Part shown: positions 1 to 9,536 of the stretch, piece by piece
Layout: each line of letters begins with the position of its first letter
How positions within the stretch are numbered: the first letter of the stretch is position 1
Assembly: GCA_009594995.1 (NCBI GenBank)
Contig: VOPR01000012.1
Span: forward strand, 1-64,000
Origin: Nitrospira sp.
Lineage (GTDB): Bacteria > Nitrospirota > Nitrospiria > Nitrospirales > Nitrospiraceae
DNA: 64,000 bases
Direction of reading: 5' to 3'
Program-made: the position numbers and the translations under genes
Notes under the pieces: generated by a model
Database searches by the model: none
What the model was told of the DNA's origin: nothing
The model's input: only the letters and a program-made list of their open reading frames with translations

Positions 1-11
1 AGGTGATCGGC

Positions 12-283
12 GGTTCATCCCCACTCGCGCGGGGAACACTACGCCGAGGCAGAGCAGCGCGAGACTAATAGAGGTTCATCCCCACTCGCGCGGGGAACAC
101 CACATCACCCCTTCTCTCGATAGATCGTGAGACGGTTCATCCCCACTCGCGCGGGGAACACGTGGATACGGAGCATAGACGCATCCGAATCGACGGTTCA
201 TCCCCACTCGCGCGGGGAACACTGCCTAATCAACATCCGAAACAAGTGAAAACCCGGTTCATCCCCACTCGCGCGGGGAACAC
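12..283 (-). CRISPR. Type I-E CRISPR array (5 repeats, 4 spacers, continues left)
   Basis: Five identical 28-bp repeat cores begin at 12, 73, 134, 195 and 256, exactly 61 bp apart. The base before each core is C in four copies and A in one (72), so the unit is a 29-nt repeat with 32-nt spacers, the usual I-E geometry. Read on the minus strand the repeat starts GTGTTCCCCGCGCG and ends GGGGATGAACC, a close match to the classical E. coli-type I-E repeat, with a short GC-rich hairpin. The leader-proximal repeat is at 256-283 next to cas2, so new spacers should enter at the right end. Bases 1-11 belong to another spacer, so the array extends outside the window. All four spacers differ from one another. 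No repeat decay is seen in the visible part. Confidence 0.97.
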
Positions 284-363
284 ACTTCTTTCATCACATT
301 GATCTATCAGGACAATTTATTGTCCCTAAGATCTACCGATTAACTTTGCGACCAGATCCCCTA
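284..363 (-). promoter_or_regulatory. CRISPR leader
   Basis: This 80-bp AT-rich stretch lies between the cas2 stop codon and the first repeat, the expected place for the I-E leader that drives pre-crRNA transcription and directs spacer integration. It contains an inverted repeat at 310-325 (arms GGACAAT and ATTGTCC, 2-nt centre), 27-42 bp upstream of the first repeat. A sequence loosely like an IHF core (ATCAA followed by TGTGATG, minus strand) lies between the dyad and the repeat, but it lacks a clean TTR end. The leader role is inferred from position. Confidence 0.7.
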
Positions 364-1576
<1,213 letters not shown>

Positions 1577-1600
1577 GCAATGACTCCGATCGTGCCCAGG

Positions 1601-2275
1601 TCATGCCATCGATACTACAGATAGCAGTCCAAGCCCCAATGCTTTGCCATGACCGATGCCTGTTTGCAGCACCGTCACAAAGGCCTTTTCATCTATGACG
1701 GTAAGCACGCCATCGTATAACACGGAGAAAATGCGAATCTGATTTCCTTGATGCTGCATGCCGGTGAGCATCTGCTCTTGAGATACTCGCACATCGACTC
1801 GCGCCTCCTCTGCATCAGACAAGTCGAATGTTGGCAACTTCGGAAGCACAAACCCGTGCGCCTCGCCCTTACGCTGAATCCATTGTTCCTGATCGAGGAG
1901 TTGGAGCAAACCCTGCCGCTTACCATTGCGGCTGACGCAGGGGTTGGCTCGCAGCCGGAATCGAAAGCGCTGGCCGGTTGTGAGAGCGTCCAACCTCAGG
2001 CGAGCCCTCAGATCAAGCGGAGGATCGGCCTGAGCCAGCCACCCCTTCACACCAATGCGGTCCCAGCTAGGGAGGGTACGGCTCTGAACGAGAACGCGCG
2101 GGGTTCCGTCGGAACCTGTCTCCGGCTCCAGCCGCCAGAGGATTTCTCCTCCGGGACATTTTGTGTCTGGCAAACTGAACGCTCGACACAGAGTCGCATG
2201 AAGCTGATACGGGTCTGACAGATCGCGCCGAGCCTCACGGCAGCGTGGATCAAGGTGGATCCTATGCAGGAACAT
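1601..2275 (-). CDS. cas6e: crRNA-processing endoribonuclease Cas6e (CasE)
   Basis: The 224-residue protein cleaves the pre-crRNA within each repeat and remains bound to the 3' hairpin of the mature crRNA in Cascade. The N-terminal beta strand (MFLHRIHLDP), the catalytic histidine His26 in DPYQLHATLCRAF, and the C-terminal glycine-rich loop GIGHGKALGLG are the diagnostic I-E features. It is somewhat longer than E. coli CasE (199 residues). Its start overlaps the end of cas5e by 14 nt. Its substrate should be the adjacent repeat, whose stem carries a G-U wobble where E. coli has a G-C pair. Confidence 0.95.
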   Translation of the reverse strand: MFLHRIHLDPRCREARRDLSDPYQLHATLCRAFSLPDTKCPGGEILWRLEPETGSDGTPRVLVQSRTLPSWDRIGVKGWLAQADPPLDLRARLRLDALTTGQRFRFRLRANPCVSRNGKRQGLLQLLDQEQWIQRKGEAHGFVLPKLPTFDLSDAEEARVDVRVSQEQMLTGMQHQGNQIRIFSVLYDGVLTVIDEKAFVTVLQTGIGHGKALGLGLLSVVSMA

Positions 2276-2957
2276 GACTCACCCCCTGAGGAAAAAGAAT
2301 CCATTCCGAACGGACAAACCGCGCACCGAATCGCCGCTCGGCAAACGAGGACAGGAGTTGATCCATCCGCAGCACACCTGAGACATCCTCTGATTCTAGA
2401 GACACCAACAGCTTTTCGGGCAATTCTTCCCATCTCCGTTGTGTCGCAATCCACGGATGACGGGTTAACACCTCACGCAATGGTCCATCCTGTATTGCGT
2501 GCTCCATCCAAATCGGTTCGGATGGCACATAGGATTTTCGTCCCAGAGCCAGTGGCCAGACTGGATCTCGCAACGCGGCATGAACTCTCTCTAGCAGTGC
2601 ACGGTCATTGCCAGCCAACGCAACGAGAAATGCGGCATCTGCAAGATAGAACCGATGTGAGACGACTCCATCCTTGGACTGAGTACCATCTGCCTTGATG
2701 ATAGAGTCATTGTCAGCACAACCCGCGGTCTGATAATCGCGTCTGGGAACTCCAGGTCGATCATGCCGAACCCCCATTGCCAACTGGGCAATCGACTGAA
2801 GATCGTCCCAGTTGGCACGGTCGATTCCCATCGCGGCAGCGAGTAGGCCCACGACACCAGACTTGCTGGGCTCCTTTCCGGTATCGCGCTGGTCAAACCG
2901 GCTGGTCGTCCCCCATGACTGCATGGGACCGATCAGTCGAAGCAACAGAGTCGCCAT
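2262..2957 (-). CDS. cas5e: Cascade subunit Cas5e (CasD)
   Basis: At 231 residues this matches the I-E Cas5 subunit, which caps the 5' handle of the crRNA. The N-terminus MATLLLRLIGPMQSWGTTSR with the following RFDQRDTGKEPSKSGVVGLLAAAMG is the characteristic Cas5 RAMP fold start, and VPRRDYQTA and ALGRKSYVPSEPI are also family-typical. It begins 3 nt after the cas7e stop codon and overlaps cas6e by 14 nt, so it lies inside a tightly packed Cascade operon. Confidence 0.95.
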   Translation of the reverse strand: MATLLLRLIGPMQSWGTTSRFDQRDTGKEPSKSGVVGLLAAAMGIDRANWDDLQSIAQLAMGVRHDRPGVPRRDYQTAGCADNDSIIKADGTQSKDGVVSHRFYLADAAFLVALAGNDRALLERVHAALRDPVWPLALGRKSYVPSEPIWMEHAIQDGPLREVLTRHPWIATQRRWEELPEKLLVSLESEDVSGVLRMDQLLSSFAERRFGARFVRSEWILFPQGVSHVPA

Positions 2958-2960
2958 TAT

Positions 2961-4121
2961 TCACTCCTTTACAGCAGCGAGACTTTTCGCCAGTAATTCC
3001 TTTAGGCTGTTCACAGCAGTTCCGAACCCGTCAAGCTTGATCTCCGTGAGGTTCATTACGAAGGTCTGTCCGTCACCACCATACACAGCTCGCAGCTTCT
3101 TTGATTTATCGACCAGCTTCTCCGCGGACACTCTAGTCAGGGATTCGTCCTTGCGGGCACGAAGAGCCATTTCAAAGGCATTGGCAAGATTTGACGGCGC
3201 CGTATTGCGACGAATGGACACCGCCACAAATTCCGGCTGATTGTGTGCGGCGAAGGTATTTTGCTTACCGGTCGGTTCAGCAACAACGAAACCTTCAAGA
3301 AATGCCTTCAATCCTTTCTCCGCAAGCTCTGCATCACTTTGAAGATTAGATTTTAGTTGTTCCCAATCGACCACGGCGTAGCGGTAAAAGCAGGCCGAGT
3401 TGAACTCCACCGTGCCCATCATGTCAGCCCCAGAAGTGTCCTCCGGCTTCAAATCGTCCACGGCCGTATAGAAATCAAACTCCCGCTCGACTGCGTGAGT
3501 CGAGATCGCGTGGGCCACCTGGCAGGCAGCGTGCTGGTTCTTCTCCGGCATGTCCGCAAGCATGCGGCCAAAGAGGGCCACATCCACAGCTTTGCCACCG
3601 TTGAATACTTTATCGAGCGCCTTCTTGAGTTCAGGATGAGCGCCTTGAGCTGCTTGTTTCTTGGCTTTTCCGGCCTTCTTTCCCTCTACAGGAGATGGAG
3701 TGGTTGGACTAATGGACTTCCATTTCTCGTGGATAATATCCGCAATGCTGGAGATTTCTCGCTCGCCTAAAAACACTAGATACTCGCTTTTTCCATCATC
3801 CTTGATAGAGAGCTCCATTGCGGCTAGAGCCTGACGCGTTTTCTCGTCAGCCTCAGCCTCACTGTGTCCTTTCGCAACGAGAGACTTGGTTATTCGCTCC
3901 AGAATACGTTTTGTACGGTGGGCCAAATCACCTGAGGCCAGGGCCCCATTCTCGACCAATCCTTTGAAGTGTTGACGCACAGCCCTTTTCTGGCACTGAC
4001 TAGAGAGCCGCGCACGACGACTACCTCCAAACCAGGCATCTTTGGGGGCGCCGGTGTCATCACGGTTCAGGTTTGATGGAGCAAAGTTTTGCAGCGCGTG
4101 AATCTCGATCAAGGTCTTCAT
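2961..4121 (-). CDS. cas7e: Cascade backbone subunit Cas7e (CasC/Cse4)
   Basis: The 386-residue protein forms the six-subunit crRNA-binding backbone of Cascade. It starts MKTLIEIHALQNFAPSNLNRD, and the segment with PKDAWFGGSRRARLSSQCQKRAVR is the diagnostic N-terminal region of Cse4/CasC proteins. The start at 4121 was chosen because it matches the family N-terminus and overlaps the cse2 stop by 4 nt (ATGA). Residues about 135-160 hold a Lys/Ala-rich linker (EGKKAGKAKKQAAQG) that is longer than in E. coli CasC (363 residues) and probably sits in the variable thumb region. Confidence 0.95.
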   Translation of the reverse strand: MKTLIEIHALQNFAPSNLNRDDTGAPKDAWFGGSRRARLSSQCQKRAVRQHFKGLVENGALASGDLAHRTKRILERITKSLVAKGHSEAEADEKTRQALAAMELSIKDDGKSEYLVFLGEREISSIADIIHEKWKSISPTTPSPVEGKKAGKAKKQAAQGAHPELKKALDKVFNGGKAVDVALFGRMLADMPEKNQHAACQVAHAISTHAVEREFDFYTAVDDLKPEDTSGADMMGTVEFNSACFYRYAVVDWEQLKSNLQSDAELAEKGLKAFLEGFVVAEPTGKQNTFAAHNQPEFVAVSIRRNTAPSNLANAFEMALRARKDESLTRVSAEKLVDKSKKLRAVYGGDGQTFVMNLTEIKLDGFGTAVNSLKELLAKSLAAVKE

Positions 4122-4636
4122 GCTGGCAATTCCTCCGGGGTAGTCAGTTCGGTCTCTGTGTTGTCTTCCAGGTTTCGATAGAAGTCTTGCGCCCACCTGT
4201 TCTGGGTGCGCTTCCGACCATCGTTCCAATACAGCAGACCGACCAGAAGCGCATCAAAATCTATGGGTTGATCTTTAAGTAGCGCAATCATCTGACGCAG
4301 ATTGTGCGGCAACTGATCGACGTCGGAATCAAGCAATGTAATGAAGCGCCGTTCGGTGCTGGTGGACCCGGTAGCCGCCTGATACGCCGCGCACGCCCTT
4401 CCAATGGACATTCGGCTATCTGTACGACCCTCCCGCCAGTGGGCCGCCCAAAGACCTGCAACCAGGTAGTACATCTCCCTTCGCCATGAATCGCTTTCGC
4501 CCTTCACAAACGGCTCAACGTAAGGGTAGGCGGGCACGAAAGTCCCCGGCTCAAACGCCAAGCTGCGCCGTAGCACGGCTCGCACTTTGGTGTCCTTTTT
4601 ATTGAGCCCCTCCAACCACTCAATGAATCTGCTCAT
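4118..4636 (-). CDS. cse2: Cascade small subunit Cse2 (CasB)
   Basis: This is a 172-residue, mainly helical, basic protein in the fixed position between cse1 and cas7e. Cse2 dimers stabilise the displaced strand of the R-loop in type I-E Cascade. The segments GDSRM-like TDSRMSIGRACAAYQ and ERRFITLLDSDVDQLPHNLRQMIALLK, and the closing WNDGRKRTQNRWAQDFY, resemble Cse2 family members. It overlaps both neighbours by 4 nt (ATGA), so all three are likely translated by coupling. Identification rests on position, length and similarity. Confidence 0.9.
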   Translation of the reverse strand: MSRFIEWLEGLNKKDTKVRAVLRRSLAFEPGTFVPAYPYVEPFVKGESDSWRREMYYLVAGLWAAHWREGRTDSRMSIGRACAAYQAATGSTSTERRFITLLDSDVDQLPHNLRQMIALLKDQPIDFDALLVGLLYWNDGRKRTQNRWAQDFYRNLEDNTETELTTPEELPA

Positions 4637-6153
4637 GCGCCCTCCATTGCCGGTGTGAGTTTGAGGATTTCCTCGTCGAGTTCTCTCAACTTAGCCCGCA
4701 CAGGCCCTTCAGCTTTCACCAATGCCCGGATGGCCCAAACATCGCCTGTAGATACCAAGATGCGATGTTGCTCCCAAGATTGACTCAATGCGTCTTTGAC
4801 AAACTGCAACCACTGACAGCGAATATCCTCGGGGTCACGGTCAAAGGAGTAGTGCTGCAAAATCTCATGAAAACGGGCTTCCAAGACAGACCAGTACCAA
4901 GAGTCCGTGGGCATTTGAGCTACGAATTTCTTAATATCGCTAGCGTCGGGCTCTCGTTCTCCTCGACTGAGAAGATTGCGGGCGTAGGATCGACACGCCA
5001 ACCAGAGATATTTCTGTACGTCTTCTGCTTCCTGAAGAAGCTGTCGGATTTCTGTTCGGACGGAACGATTGCCAGTTAGCGCCTCCGGCAGTGCGAACCT
5101 CTCCATACGCCAATACTCGATCTTTGCCTTGTTGTTCGCTTGACCGAGAACCAATACCGATCTCGGGAACCGCGCTAAATTTGACCGAGTTAGTCTGAGT
5201 GCGTGCTCAATCACTTGGGGTGCCAACTGAGACTGGTCGGGTAGCAGCGAATCAAAGTCTCGCCATAGACCCCGGTCTCGAAACTGTATTGGCAATTTCC
5301 CGTACTTGTCATTGATTCTATAGCCCAGCATAGGATCCACCTGATCCACAGAGGAGTCTTCAACGCCGGAGGCGAACGCCAGCTTTTCGACACGACCGAA
5401 ATTGTCTTGAGCTAAGCGGATAGACCTGATTCGCCAGGTGTAGCGGTCGGCAAGGCCACTTGATGCTCTCTTAACTCCCTGTCGCAATGTCTCAACCGCT
5501 TCTGGTTCTCGTTCCCATAGAGGACGGTCGCCGCCAGCGATTTCTCTGTTTTCTGGGATGAGAGCAAAAAGTAGGGTGTCCTGAAGATCAACCCCCATAG
5601 GTAGAATGATTGCAGCGGTGGCAGAAGGAGCTGTGCCAGTATGAGCAAGTTCGCTCTTGCCACAACTCACGGAAAAGGTTTGGGTGGCTAGAATCCAGCG
5701 AGCAGCAGCAGATTCAGAAATGGTCCCTGGGGCCTCAACGTCCACATGATCGAACAATACCTTAGCATTGTCAGCATTGTGCTCGGCGGCAAGTACGGTC
5801 CAAGATCTCCATGTACTCGGTTCAAAGTTTGGAATCTGTCCAAACGGATACTTCTCATCGAACAACCAGAAGCGATCTTTCCATTTTTCCAGATAGACTC
5901 TGACTTTTTCACTAGGCAGTCCATCCCTGAACAGTTTCTTGGCTTGATCGATGTCAGTCGGTCCCTCCAGAGCGCGGTACAAGACGGCGAGCAAGAATCG
6001 GTGCAGAGCAGCCACGATCAGCGGTGACTGATCTTCGATGGCCGCGACTTCCTTGGCTCGAAGGAGAACGTCTTGTATACTCAATTCCCCACGGCTTCCA
6101 TCGAGAAACCGAACCGGAATCCACTTCTCATCAATCAGGTTGAATCGGCTCAT
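4633..6153 (-). CDS. cse1: Cascade large subunit Cse1 (CasA)
   Basis: The 506-residue protein starts MSRFNLIDEKWIPVRFLDG, the conserved opening of Cse1/CasA (E. coli 502 residues). Cse1 recognises the PAM and recruits Cas3. The motif CGKSELAHTGTAPSATAA in the middle corresponds to the region that precedes the L1 loop, and a four-helix C-terminal bundle is suggested by the last 150 residues. It overlaps cas3 and cse2 by 4 nt each. The base composition of this gene is noticeably less GC-rich than that of the housekeeping genes to the right, in keeping with acquisition by transfer. Confidence 0.95.
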   Translation of the reverse strand: MSRFNLIDEKWIPVRFLDGSRGELSIQDVLLRAKEVAAIEDQSPLIVAALHRFLLAVLYRALEGPTDIDQAKKLFRDGLPSEKVRVYLEKWKDRFWLFDEKYPFGQIPNFEPSTWRSWTVLAAEHNADNAKVLFDHVDVEAPGTISESAAARWILATQTFSVSCGKSELAHTGTAPSATAAIILPMGVDLQDTLLFALIPENREIAGGDRPLWEREPEAVETLRQGVKRASSGLADRYTWRIRSIRLAQDNFGRVEKLAFASGVEDSSVDQVDPMLGYRINDKYGKLPIQFRDRGLWRDFDSLLPDQSQLAPQVIEHALRLTRSNLARFPRSVLVLGQANNKAKIEYWRMERFALPEALTGNRSVRTEIRQLLQEAEDVQKYLWLACRSYARNLLSRGEREPDASDIKKFVAQMPTDSWYWSVLEARFHEILQHYSFDRDPEDIRCQWLQFVKDALSQSWEQHRILVSTGDVWAIRALVKAEGPVRAKLRELDEEILKLTPAMEGA

Positions 6154-8792
6154 TCGCTCTCCTTCGGCTCATACACCAGTCCTAAATCGCTATCGAGTCG
6201 TACGGTAGCATCCTCAATCCATCGTCCATTCTCGCTTAGCCGCAGCGGGAAGCAGTTACGCAAGAGCGGCGACTCCTTCCAGGCTTCCGGCACCCCTAAA
6301 CTTCTGAACCTCTGCACCACACTCTTGCGCGCGAGACTCATGGCTCGTAGAAACCATGTTTTGGACCTGTCAAAATCCGGAGTTACTTTGGAGTCGTAGG
6401 GATCTTCCGACCATAAGGGAATCACAACAACTGAATCTTCTCCTAACCTGGTCTGTGCCATAAGGGTTCGATGCATCCCAGGTTCATCCTCGTCGTAAAG
6501 TACAAATCTCGAAGGATCGTTCCATGACGCGTCATCGGGAAAACCTATAATGGCTTGGTTCGCCTGCCCTGTATGAGCGATTGTCTTTCCATCACTGGTC
6601 ATCAAAGCATTGTCCAATCGCTCCTGCACTGACTCAGGCACACCAACCTGCTCCTCGTACACCGCCTGCACAAGGGAATCAATCTCGTCTGGAAGCGTGA
6701 CCTGCTGCTTCCCTCGCATTAGGTTCCACGTACGCAAAAGGATGTCCTCACGATAGACCGCGCCCCACCAGAGCGGCTTTCCAAACGAGGGAGGCGCGTC
6801 GCCGGCAAGCCCCGCGGCCAAAAGAACCGGTTCCATCACCGGCCTTACTGACCGTGCGTGTCTCCACAGCCGTCCCGCACGTTGGAGCATAAGATCGATG
6901 GGTGCAAGATCGGTCGCGATCACGTCGAAATCCAAATCAAGGCTTTGCTCTGCCACTTGAGTCGCGATGAGAATTTTTCGGCCGGTGCGATGGGAAGATA
7001 CTCCAAAGGCCTCTAGCGCCTGCTGTTCTCGTTGTTGTCTCGTGTTTGCCGGAAAGCGAGCATGAAAGAGGAAAATTTCCGTTCCATCTGCCAGGCGCTT
7101 GCCAACACGCTGACCTCCCCGTCTCACAGGCTCACCGTCAGGAAATAGCTGGTATAGGTCCTGGGCCCGTTGAACGGTATTGAGGAGCGCCAGGCCCATG
7201 CCCCCCATAGTAAGGTGCGCCTCTAGGGCGGCACGCATCTCGGGTAAGGTCGGGGGAAGCATTTGCAGTCGCACTGTTTGGCGACGTGCCGGATCAGCCT
7301 GAAAATGTTTCTGGCGTACTTTCTCACCATGTTGAAAAACAGATAGGCGCGGATATTCCATCTCTTGTTCAAGCCATGTAGTGGTTACGACAGTGGCAAT
7401 TTTTCGACGAATCGATGGTGGGAGCGTTGCGGAAAGAAGAACTACGGATGATCCAAGCGCGAGAAGCCAGCGCAACAGGTGAATGAGGAGTGTGCCCGTA
7501 TAGGCGTCATAGGCATGGATTTCATCGAAGACAACGACTCTATTTGCGAGGCCCCAGAGCCGCACGAAGTTGTGCCGAACCGGAAGAATCGGCAACAGCG
7601 CTTGGTCCACCGTTCCCACGCCGTATTCAGATAGTAGCGCTCGCTTCTTATTCGTGAACCATTCCCCGGCTCGTACTCGCCCTTCCTTCTCATCCCATAT
7701 GCCGGTGGGCTTTAATTGTTGGAATGCTTCATTGAGCAATGCCCCGCCATGCACGAGCTGCAAATCGAGCTGCCTGCTCAGTCCTTGACCACTAAGAAAC
7801 TTCAGGGTCCGTTCAAACATGGCATTGCTAGTCGCCTTGGTCGGTAACGCGATGTACAGCCCTCGATGCCCGAACTGGCGCTGAAGTTCTAGATGAGCAA
7901 AAAAGGCAGCTTCCGTCTTGCCTTCGCCCATCGGGGCCTCAAGCAACAGAATCGCGGGGGCCTTCAACTCGGTGAGTGCTTCGGCCACCGCCTGCTGTAA
8001 GGGACGGGGCGCAAAGCCGAATACATCCTGGAAGGATTTTGATTTTGAAGCCAACGGGCATTTAGGTCCCCATCCGATTGCTTTCAAGGCTTGCTCGGCA
8101 CAGATTCGCCTCTTTTCAAACCAAGATTCCAAGTCGTCACAATCGGCAGGACCTCCAAATGCAAACCTTTCTTCATTCGAAGCCACCCAATCGGCAAAAC
8201 TGGTGAGTCCCGCGAGCAACATAAAGTCGGGACCGGAAAGGCCTTCTTTCGTTGGGATGAATGTTGGCTTCAGGACTTCTATGAGCGCGTTTAAAATTTC
8301 ATGCCGTGCTTTAGCCCACCCATCTTTCCCAATGGCACGCCTGTCGCCACTCAAAGAATCAATGAGCCTCGGGGACGCTCTCTCTCCGTGATGACACCCA
8401 ACCGCATCAGCCACTAACTCCGATGACTCGTGTGGCCACCCCTGCTCCTGAAGCCACACTGACAACACAATCTGGCTGACAAACGCATGGTTGATGTCAG
8501 TGTTTGGGCTTTTTCCTGCATCCAGTCCAGATAGGTTTCTCCATTTGCATTGAAAACCCGGACACGCTTTCCCCAAGTCATGGCAGGCAATCAAAAACAA
8601 CAACCACGGTCTAGCTTGCTCCCACTGCAACCCTAAGATCTCGCCCATTCTTGTACGAGTCGACTCCGGTTCGTGGAGCAGAATGGCCTCTGCACTTGCA
8701 GCCACGTCCAGCATGTGGAGTACCAGCGGGTGCCACCGATCACCTTCCTCCGTTAACGTTTTTGCCCAAAGATTTCGCAATGCAGTATCCAT
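6150..8792 (-). CDS. cas3: CRISPR-associated nuclease-helicase Cas3
   Basis: At 880 residues this is a full-length I-E Cas3, the enzyme that nicks and degrades target DNA after recruitment by Cascade. The N-terminal HD nuclease domain shows His26 (LVLHMLDVA), the His71-Asp72 pair (ACHDLGKACPGF), an NHAFVS motif near residue 102 and CHHGE at 133-137. The SF2 helicase follows: Walker A EAPMGEGKT at 285-293, DEIH at 423-426, LLSATLPP, and motifs V-VI in IATQVAEQSLDLDFDVI and LMLQRAGRLWRH. All catalytic residues appear intact. It is the first gene of the cas operon; its start codon lies 3 nt after the stop of the fragment described at 8796-9041. Confidence 0.97.
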   Translation of the reverse strand: MDTALRNLWAKTLTEEGDRWHPLVLHMLDVAASAEAILLHEPESTRTRMGEILGLQWEQARPWLLFLIACHDLGKACPGFQCKWRNLSGLDAGKSPNTDINHAFVSQIVLSVWLQEQGWPHESSELVADAVGCHHGERASPRLIDSLSGDRRAIGKDGWAKARHEILNALIEVLKPTFIPTKEGLSGPDFMLLAGLTSFADWVASNEERFAFGGPADCDDLESWFEKRRICAEQALKAIGWGPKCPLASKSKSFQDVFGFAPRPLQQAVAEALTELKAPAILLLEAPMGEGKTEAAFFAHLELQRQFGHRGLYIALPTKATSNAMFERTLKFLSGQGLSRQLDLQLVHGGALLNEAFQQLKPTGIWDEKEGRVRAGEWFTNKKRALLSEYGVGTVDQALLPILPVRHNFVRLWGLANRVVVFDEIHAYDAYTGTLLIHLLRWLLALGSSVVLLSATLPPSIRRKIATVVTTTWLEQEMEYPRLSVFQHGEKVRQKHFQADPARRQTVRLQMLPPTLPEMRAALEAHLTMGGMGLALLNTVQRAQDLYQLFPDGEPVRRGGQRVGKRLADGTEIFLFHARFPANTRQQREQQALEAFGVSSHRTGRKILIATQVAEQSLDLDFDVIATDLAPIDLMLQRAGRLWRHARSVRPVMEPVLLAAGLAGDAPPSFGKPLWWGAVYREDILLRTWNLMRGKQQVTLPDEIDSLVQAVYEEQVGVPESVQERLDNALMTSDGKTIAHTGQANQAIIGFPDDASWNDPSRFVLYDEDEPGMHRTLMAQTRLGEDSVVVIPLWSEDPYDSKVTPDFDRSKTWFLRAMSLARKSVVQRFRSLGVPEAWKESPLLRNCFPLRLSENGRWIEDATVRLDSDLGLVYEPKESE

Positions 8793-8795
8793 CGC

Positions 8796-9041
8796 CTACA
8801 TATTTGAATCGAGATGGTTTGTGTAACGAGGCACTCTTAGAAACGCCACATGCTTACGTGGATCGTGACGTTTCGAGATACAGACAATCAACTTCTCTTG
8901 CCCACCCTTCTGAACTCCCCCAGGTCGTGCACGAGTTGGGGGCTTTGAGTGTGCTTCCGCGGCGGCGAGTTTCTGAAGTGGGATGAATAGTCCGGCAAGC
9001 GCCAGGGCTGCGAGTACCTGACAGAGGCTGCGTCGATTGAT
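8796..9041 (-). pseudogene. 5' remnant of an exported-protein gene with an ATC in the start position
   Basis: An open frame reads (M)NRRSLCQVLAALALAGLF, then continues to a likely signal-peptidase site after LAAAEA: a Tat/Sec-like signal peptide with a twin-Arg, a hydrophobic core and Ala-x-Ala. An AGGAGG ribosome-binding site sits at 9049-9054, 7 nt before an ATC codon (9039-9041), and an in-frame TAG at 9045-9047 excludes an upstream start. After the signal peptide the next 50 residues are low-complexity and Arg/Lys-rich, then stop at 8796-8798, just ahead of cas3. I read this as the 5' end of an exported-protein gene whose remainder was lost when the cas locus came in, with the start codon ATC either mutated from ATG or genuinely used. 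An intact 81-residue protein is the alternative. Confidence 0.45.
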
Positions 9042-9059
9042 GATCTAACCTCCTGTGGC

Positions 9060-9536
9060 CGACGGTAGAAGGCCGCCACACTGTACCAAGAATTGACACA
9101 GCCGTCCCGCACGAATTTCTCCGCTCCATCCTAGATAAATCCCTGGGGCCTCTCATTCCACCTGAAGCATGCCCGCTGCCCCATCGAATCTGGCCTCGTT
9201 CCGGCTATTGGCCATGCACCACGCGTTCTTCGCTTCGTCCTCCGCTGGCACCCTAGCACTGCGGTGTGACATCCGGGGTCACAGTTTAAGACGATGTCGT
9301 TTTTTTCTGCGGATCACGCACGGGAGGTTTCAGCCGGGCGCTTTCCGATTGCGCCATGAGCAGCCCGAAGAAATACGGTGAGCGACACGACTTTCACGTC
9401 CCCGCCGCGCGTTCAAATACCAGCATTTTCCAGCCTCTCTCCGTTGACAGATTTCTCCTTAAGGGCTACCGTACCTCCATATTTTGGGCACTACTTATTT
9501 CATCCTCACCAGTTTCTGCAGACCAAGGAGGCACCT
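9060..9536 (+). promoter_or_regulatory. Intergenic region with promoter for the caspase operon
   Basis: No convincing gene is seen between the remnant at 9041 and the caspase start. A promoter-like pair TTGACA (9444-9449) and TACCGT (9467-9472), spaced by 17 nt, predicts transcription from about 9479 and a leader of nearly 60 nt. Upstream, an inverted repeat TGTGAC (9265-9270) and GTCACA (9278-9283) looks like a regulator half-site pair but its 7-nt spacing between hexamers is wrong for CRP/FNR. A short ACGA-TG-TCGT hairpin followed by seven T residues near 9290-9307 might be a weak terminator. Confidence 0.45.

Noticed and set aside
9265-9283. TGTGAC/GTCACA dyad as a CRP or FNR site
   Set aside because: Half-sites are separated by 9 nt between TGTGA and TCACA instead of 6, so it does not fit the consensus.
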